Shown here piece after piece: positions 60,825 through 64,000 of a stretch of 64,000 bases of DNA; positions within the stretch are counted from its first letter, which is position 1, and each line of letters starts with the position of its first letter. The notes under the pieces were generated by a model that saw only the letters and a program-made list of their open reading frames with translations, ran no database searches and was not told where the DNA came from. The position numbers and the translations under genes are program-made. This stretch comes from JAGNHB01 sp964436005 (GTDB lineage Bacteria; Acidobacteriota; JAAYUB01): the NCBI GenBank assembly GCA_964436005.1, contig CAYTBK010000002.1, positions 1 through 64,000 on the forward strand, given 5' to 3'.

Positions 60825-62009
60825 ATGAATCGGAAACGGATGACACGGGGGGTGGGAGGGCTGATGGCCCTGATGATGTTCTGGCTGGCGGGGGGACTGG
60901 CGGCGGAAAAGGTCCGTCCCGCGGCGGAGCGGCCCATGCGGGTGGCGGTCTTCCGGGGGCTCGGGGCTGACCCCGAGTGCCTGTCCGACGCGGTGGAGGC
61001 CCTGAGGATCGACCCGGCCATCCGCCCGGTGGTCCTCACGGCGGCCGACATCGTGACGGGGGGCCTGGACGGCTGCGACGCGCTGGTCTTCCCCGGCGGG
61101 GGCGGCTTCCGCCAGATGGCCAACCTGGGCACCCTGGGCCAGCGGAAGGTCCTCGCCTTCGTGCGGGAGCGGGGGAAGGGGGTGGTGGGCCTGTGCGCGG
61201 GGGCCTACATGCTCTCCGACACGCCGGGGTACGCCTGCTTCCACCTGGTGGGCCTGGAGGCCGTGGACCGCGAGCACGACGAGCGCGGCCACGGGATGGT
61301 GCGGTTCTCCCCGACCCCCCAGGCGCTGGACGTCTTCCCAGAATTCAGGGGGCGGGAGGAGGCCTTCATGCAGTACTACGAGGGGCCGGTGCTGGTGCCG
61401 GCCGCCGGCGGTTCCTGCACCCCCCTGGCCGTGATGCGCAGCGACGTGCACCTGGAGAACGACGCCCCGGCGGGCATGACCGTGGGCAAGACCTTCCTGG
61501 CTTGCGCGGAGGCGGGGAAGGGGCGGGCCTTCCTCTGCGTCGGCCACCCCGAGAACACGCCCGGCCTGCGCTGGATGGTGCCCCGCATGGTGCGCTGGAC
61601 CCTTCGCCGGGAAACGCTGGCCTACGGCCCCGACGTGGTCCGGGTCGGGCGCAACGCCGAGGAGGCCCTCTTCGACCGGGAGCGGCGGGCGAAGGAAGCC
61701 GCCTGTTTCGCCGCCCTGTGCGCCGAGGGGGCGAACAACACGGCGGCGGAGCGCAAGGCGGCCGTCGCCGCCCTGGTGGCCATGCGCAGCTGGGGGGCCA
61801 AGGAACGCCTGGAGGGGTGCCTGCGCGACGACGACGCCTCGGTGCGCCTGGCCGCCGCCGAGGCCCTGGTGGAGTTGGAGCACACCGCGGCCCTGCCGGG
61901 GGTGCGGGCCGCCGCCGCCACGGAAACCGACCCGGCGGTGCGGGCGGCCCTGGAGAAGTGCGTCCGGGCCCTGGCCGCCATGGTCGGCGCGAACCGGAAA
62001 AACATGTAG
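60825..62009 (+). CDS. Exported GATase1-like (biotin-protein-ligase N-terminal type) protein with HEAT repeats
   Basis: 394 residues. Signal peptide (about 1-27), then a class I amidotransferase-like domain of the BPL_N type: VFPGGGGFRQM, the nucleophile-elbow cysteine in GLCAGAYML, and GHPENTPGLRWM near the end of the domain. The last ~110 residues read as HEAT repeats (AAVAALVAMRSWGAKERLEGCL, VRLAAAEALVELEH). Function unknown; exported, so not a canonical amidotransferase. The stop codon is directly abutted by a GCGCCTT hairpin. Confidence 0.75.
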   Translation: MNRKRMTRGVGGLMALMMFWLAGGLAAEKVRPAAERPMRVAVFRGLGADPECLSDAVEALRIDPAIRPVVLTAADIVTGGLDGCDALVFPGGGGFRQMANLGTLGQRKVLAFVRERGKGVVGLCAGAYMLSDTPGYACFHLVGLEAVDREHDERGHGMVRFSPTPQALDVFPEFRGREEAFMQYYEGPVLVPAAGGSCTPLAVMRSDVHLENDAPAGMTVGKTFLACAEAGKGRAFLCVGHPENTPGLRWMVPRMVRWTLRRETLAYGPDVVRVGRNAEEALFDRERRAKEAACFAALCAEGANNTAAERKAAVAALVAMRSWGAKERLEGCLRDDDASVRLAAAEALVELEHTAALPGVRAAAATETDPAVRAALEKCVRALAAMVGANRKNM

Positions 62010-62030
62010 GCGCCTTCCGCCGGAAGGCGC
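62010..62030. repeat. GCGCCTT-type hairpin
   Basis: GCGCCTTCCG-C-CGGAAGGCGC, a perfect 10-bp stem with 1-nt loop, beginning one base after the stop codon at 62009. The same family is at 50924-50944 and 51003-51025. Confidence 0.75.
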
Positions 62031-62053
62031 ACCCGATGACAGGCCCCAGGCAG

Positions 62054-62194
62054 TGGCGCAGACTTCAGTCTGCGCGACGAACCCGACGGCGTCGCGGCAG
62101 TGGCGCAGACTTCAGTCTGCGCGACGAACCCGATGGCGTTGCGGCCGTGGCGCAGACTTCAGTCTGCGCGCCGAACCCGACGGCGTCGCGGCTG
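62054..62194. repeat. Three tandem 47-bp repeats, each with a 20-bp palindrome
   Basis: Units start at 62054, 62101 and 62148, an exact 47-bp period. Each begins with TGGCGCAGACTTCAGTCTGC and contains the palindrome GCGCAGACT-TC-AGTCTGCGC, followed by a more variable ~25-bp linker (GAACCCGAYGGCGTYGCGG). No spacer diversity of CRISPR type and only three units. Confidence 0.9.
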
Positions 62195-62203
62195 CGGGGG
62201 GAG

Positions 62204-62841
62204 GAAACACGAAGTCACGAATCACACGAAAAAAATCAATTATAATATTTAGAATTTTAGTAATCGTGGAAATAGCTAAAGTGACAATTCCGCCTCGTTC
62301 CCCTTGAATGGACCCGACAATTTGTACATTCCCTCTGATGTCGCAAAGAGCCAACCCAGAATCTCGCTGATGTAGTATTAGTGAGATCAGTGGTTTGCCA
62401 TCGTTGGCCAGCGGTCGGCGGGGCTTCGGCGGTTGAAGCGTGCGGAGCTGCGGCGGCCTTCGCGCCGCACTCCCGGACGGTGCGGCCCATCCTCGCCATC
62501 CTGCCCATCCATGTTTCCGGTCGGCCGGCGACGGGTCCGGATGCCCGCCCATGCGCCGGCGACCCCTTTTCCCGTAGGGAATTCATGCCCATAGCCCGTT
62601 CGAACGATCGACTCGCCCGTTTCCCGTAGGGAATCAACCGCCCGACCGGTGCGGTCCAGATGGCCATGGGTGCCTTACGGGCAAGGAAACGTTGTAAAAA
62701 ATCTGATGTTAAATGACTTGATGCCCTATGGGCAAAAATACGGCGAGGTAAACGTTCGGGCTATGGACATCCATGCCCTCCGGGCAAAAGGCCCGGTCTG
62801 CCCTTTGCGAATCGTGTCGCCAATTGACCGCGAACGCACAA
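62204..62841. repeat. ~600-bp composite repeat module, copy C
   Basis: Same element order as 33192-33801. A CACGAA element (62204-62234) is followed by an A+T-rich insert (about 62235-62400), the GCTGCGGCGGCC...GCCGCACTCCCGG block (62447-62476), and hairpins TTCCC-GTA-GGGAA at 62569-62581 and 62621-62633 (minus). TGCCT-TAC-GGGCA at 62671-62683, TGCCC-TAT-GGGCA at 62722-62734 and TGCCC-TCC-GGGCA at 62774-62786 (plus) follow; the last is preceded by GGCTATGGACATCCA. The end is AAAGGCCCGGTCTG and CGCGAACGCAC. No credible gene. Confidence 0.85.
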
Positions 62842-63130
62842 AGCGGCGCCGCCGGCGCCAGATCCATGAGCCCAGGCCGCAGGCCTGGGGAGGGAGGATT
62901 CCGGAACCATCCGAGCGGCCTGCCGGGCCGCGACCGGCTCGACCCGCGCGGGTGACGTGTTTGGAACACGAGGCGCACGAAGGCCACGAACGAGGAGGGG
63001 GTTCGGGGTCTTGCGTCATGGCTATTTGATGGGGAACCGGCTGCGGGGATTGTGGTAAGGCCGGGGCGCGCGTCTCCGCGTACGGCGCTGCGGCGGCCTC
63101 TGCGCCGCGCAGCTTCGGGGGCGGCCGGGT
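62842..63130. other. Remainder of the gene-free repeat zone before the helicase gene
   Basis: Contains palindrome CCCAGGCC-GCA-GGCCTGGG (62871-62889), a CACGAA element (62965-62992) and another GCTGCGGCGGCC...GCGCCGC block (63087-63116) that lies 15 nt after the helicase stop on the minus strand. With 62010-62841 this makes 1.1 kb without a gene. Confidence 0.7.
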
Positions 63131-64000
63131 TCAGCGCAGGTGTTCCGGGAGGAAGCGGCGGAAGGCGCCCTGCCCGCCGCGCGGAACGAAGCGGGTGTCG
63201 GCCGGCCCCGGCCCGCTGCGCCGGACCAGGGCCACGTTTTTCTGCACCGACACGATCTCCCAGATCCGGCCGGAAAGGGCGACGACGGCGCCCGGGGCGG
63301 TCTGCAGGAAGGCCCTGGCCACGATTTCCCCGGTGTCGGCGTCCACCACCTGGCATTCGGCGGAATCGGGGATGTTGGAGTGGATGACCCCCCGCTCGCC
63401 CAGGTCCATGAGCCGGGTCGAGGCGCGGTAGACGCCGGCGCGGCGCTCCAGCCACTCCAGGGCTTCCAGGTGGTCGGCGATTTCGGCGAAGGCGGATGGC
63501 CGTTCCGCCAGGAGCGGGGCGAGCCAGCCGAGCAGGCGCCTTTCGTCCAGCCCGCCGGGGTGGGCGAAGAGGATGGAGAACAACTGCTGCACCACCACCG
63601 ACAGGTCCGCCGCGTAGCCGCGCGACTCCACTTCCCCCTGCCCGGCCATGGCGGCGTACTGGCGGAACAGCGTCTCTTCCCAGGCGTCGGCGGCCACGCC
63701 CACCAGGAAGATGCGCCCCTCCCGCCGGCAGGCCCGGCCGATGCGCTGCTGGAAGGCGGCCGCCGTGGGCGGGGGGCCGTAGAGCACCACCGCCGAGATG
63801 TCCCCGATGTCCATGCCCAGCTCCAGGGTCATGGTGGCCACGCACAGGCCCCAGGAGCGCTCCCGCAGCGTCCTTTCCGTTCGCTCCCGGTGCGGCCGGG
63901 GCAGGCTGCCGTGGTGGACAAACACTGCGTCGGCGGGCCACAGGCGGCGGACGGCCAGGTCCGCGGCCAGCGTTTCCACGTCGGCCCGGCGGTTGCAGAA
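63131..64000 (-). CDS. Lhr-like DEAD/DEAH superfamily II helicase, C-terminal part (runs off the window)
   Basis: About 290 C-terminal residues. The second RecA domain is visible: FCNRRADVETLA at the window edge, then VHHGSLPRPHRERTE, ATMTLELGMDIGDISAVV (motif V) and QRIGRACRREGR (motif VI). A winged-helix region (about LDERRLLGWLAPLLAERPS) and a C-terminal beta domain (SNIPDSAECQVVDADTGEIVAR) follow. The layout is that of Lhr-type helicases. The N-terminal ATPase domain lies beyond base 64000. BREX-type ATPases elsewhere are found with Lhr-like helicases, but this gene is 50 kb from the ATPase operon in this window. Confidence 0.88.
   Translation of the reverse strand, partial: FCNRRADVETLAADLAVRRLWPADAVFVHHGSLPRPHRERTERTLRERSWGLCVATMTLELGMDIGDISAVVLYGPPPTAAAFQQRIGRACRREGRIFLVGVAADAWEETLFRQYAAMAGQGEVESRGYAADLSVVVQQLFSILFAHPGGLDERRLLGWLAPLLAERPSAFAEIADHLEALEWLERRAGVYRASTRLMDLGERGVIHSNIPDSAECQVVDADTGEIVARAFLQTAPGAVVALSGRIWEIVSVQKNVALVRRSGPGPADTRFVPRGGQGAFRRFLPEHLR

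Noticed and set aside
62054..62194. CRISPR array
   Set aside because: Three 47-bp tandem units with near-identical linkers, no unique spacers and no cas genes; the hairpins at 62569-62786 are irregularly spaced and in mixed orientation.

Overview
The window is GC-rich bacterial chromosome (roughly two-thirds G+C by eye) with dense, Gram-negative-type gene content. A plsX-fab-etf cluster, a Wzy/O-antigen-ligase-like protein with TPRs, three adjacent secreted proteins with type I dockerins, a MoaA-tungstate transporter cluster, and a protein carrying two copies of a pilin-like module of the kind I associate with Acidobacteriota suggest an Acidobacteriota-like or other deep-branching, probably anaerobic lineage. 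That placement is an inference and is weak; no rRNA or marker comparison was possible.

Layout. 1-595: repeat-rich leader with two copies of a ~116-bp repeat, then truA (+). 1494-12808 (-): one tightly packed operon read right to left: a cystathionine-beta-synthase-like PLP enzyme, a CHASE4-PAS hybrid histidine kinase with REC and Hpt, a triple-receiver/HEAT-like protein, an unrecognised helical protein, and two P-loop ATPases of the BrxC/BrxD (DUF2791) type. 13029-23127 (+): tRNA-Pro, acylphosphatase, apt, tRNA-Arg, a TPR membrane protein, DUF177-rpmF-plsX, acyl-CoA dehydrogenase, fabD-fabG-acpP-fabF, etfB-etfA. 23290-26382 (+): Wzy-like/TPR protein. 26414-33164: gingipain-type peptidase (-), GH44 (+) and GH114-like (+), all with dockerins. 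33847-38066: MFS transporter (-), caspase-like lipocalin-style repeat protein (-), ClC channel (+). 38122-48334 (-): an eight-gene operon that looks like osmoadaptation: two glycosyltransferases and a HAD phosphatase for a glucosylglycerate/mannosylglucosylglycerate-type solute, a mechanosensitive-channel-like protein, DUF389 protein, Na+/K+:H+ antiporter, GH13 enzyme and a low-GC sodium:solute symporter; a tetR gene lies upstream. 49411-50900: small membrane protein, DUF4431 protein, zinc-ribbon membrane protein. 51234-55525 (-): VWA protein, moaA, tupB-like and tupC-like. 55684-62009 (+): NSS-family transporter, DUF3352-like protein with twin pilin-like modules, exonuclease III, GATase1/HEAT protein. 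63131-64000 (-): C-terminal part of an Lhr-like helicase that runs off the edge.

Two things stand out. First, the kinase/receiver/ATPase operon at 1.5-12.8 kb joins a phosphorelay to paired BREX-type ATPases without the other BREX genes. Second, the intergenic DNA is a mosaic of several short palindromic repeat families. The main one is a hairpin of the type TKCCC-TAC-GGGMA at a fixed distance from the word CTATGGACAT. It occurs in three loci, two of which (33192-33801 and 62204-62841) share the same ~600-bp order of elements.

All functional names rest on motifs and family memory read from the sequence; nothing was searched against a database.
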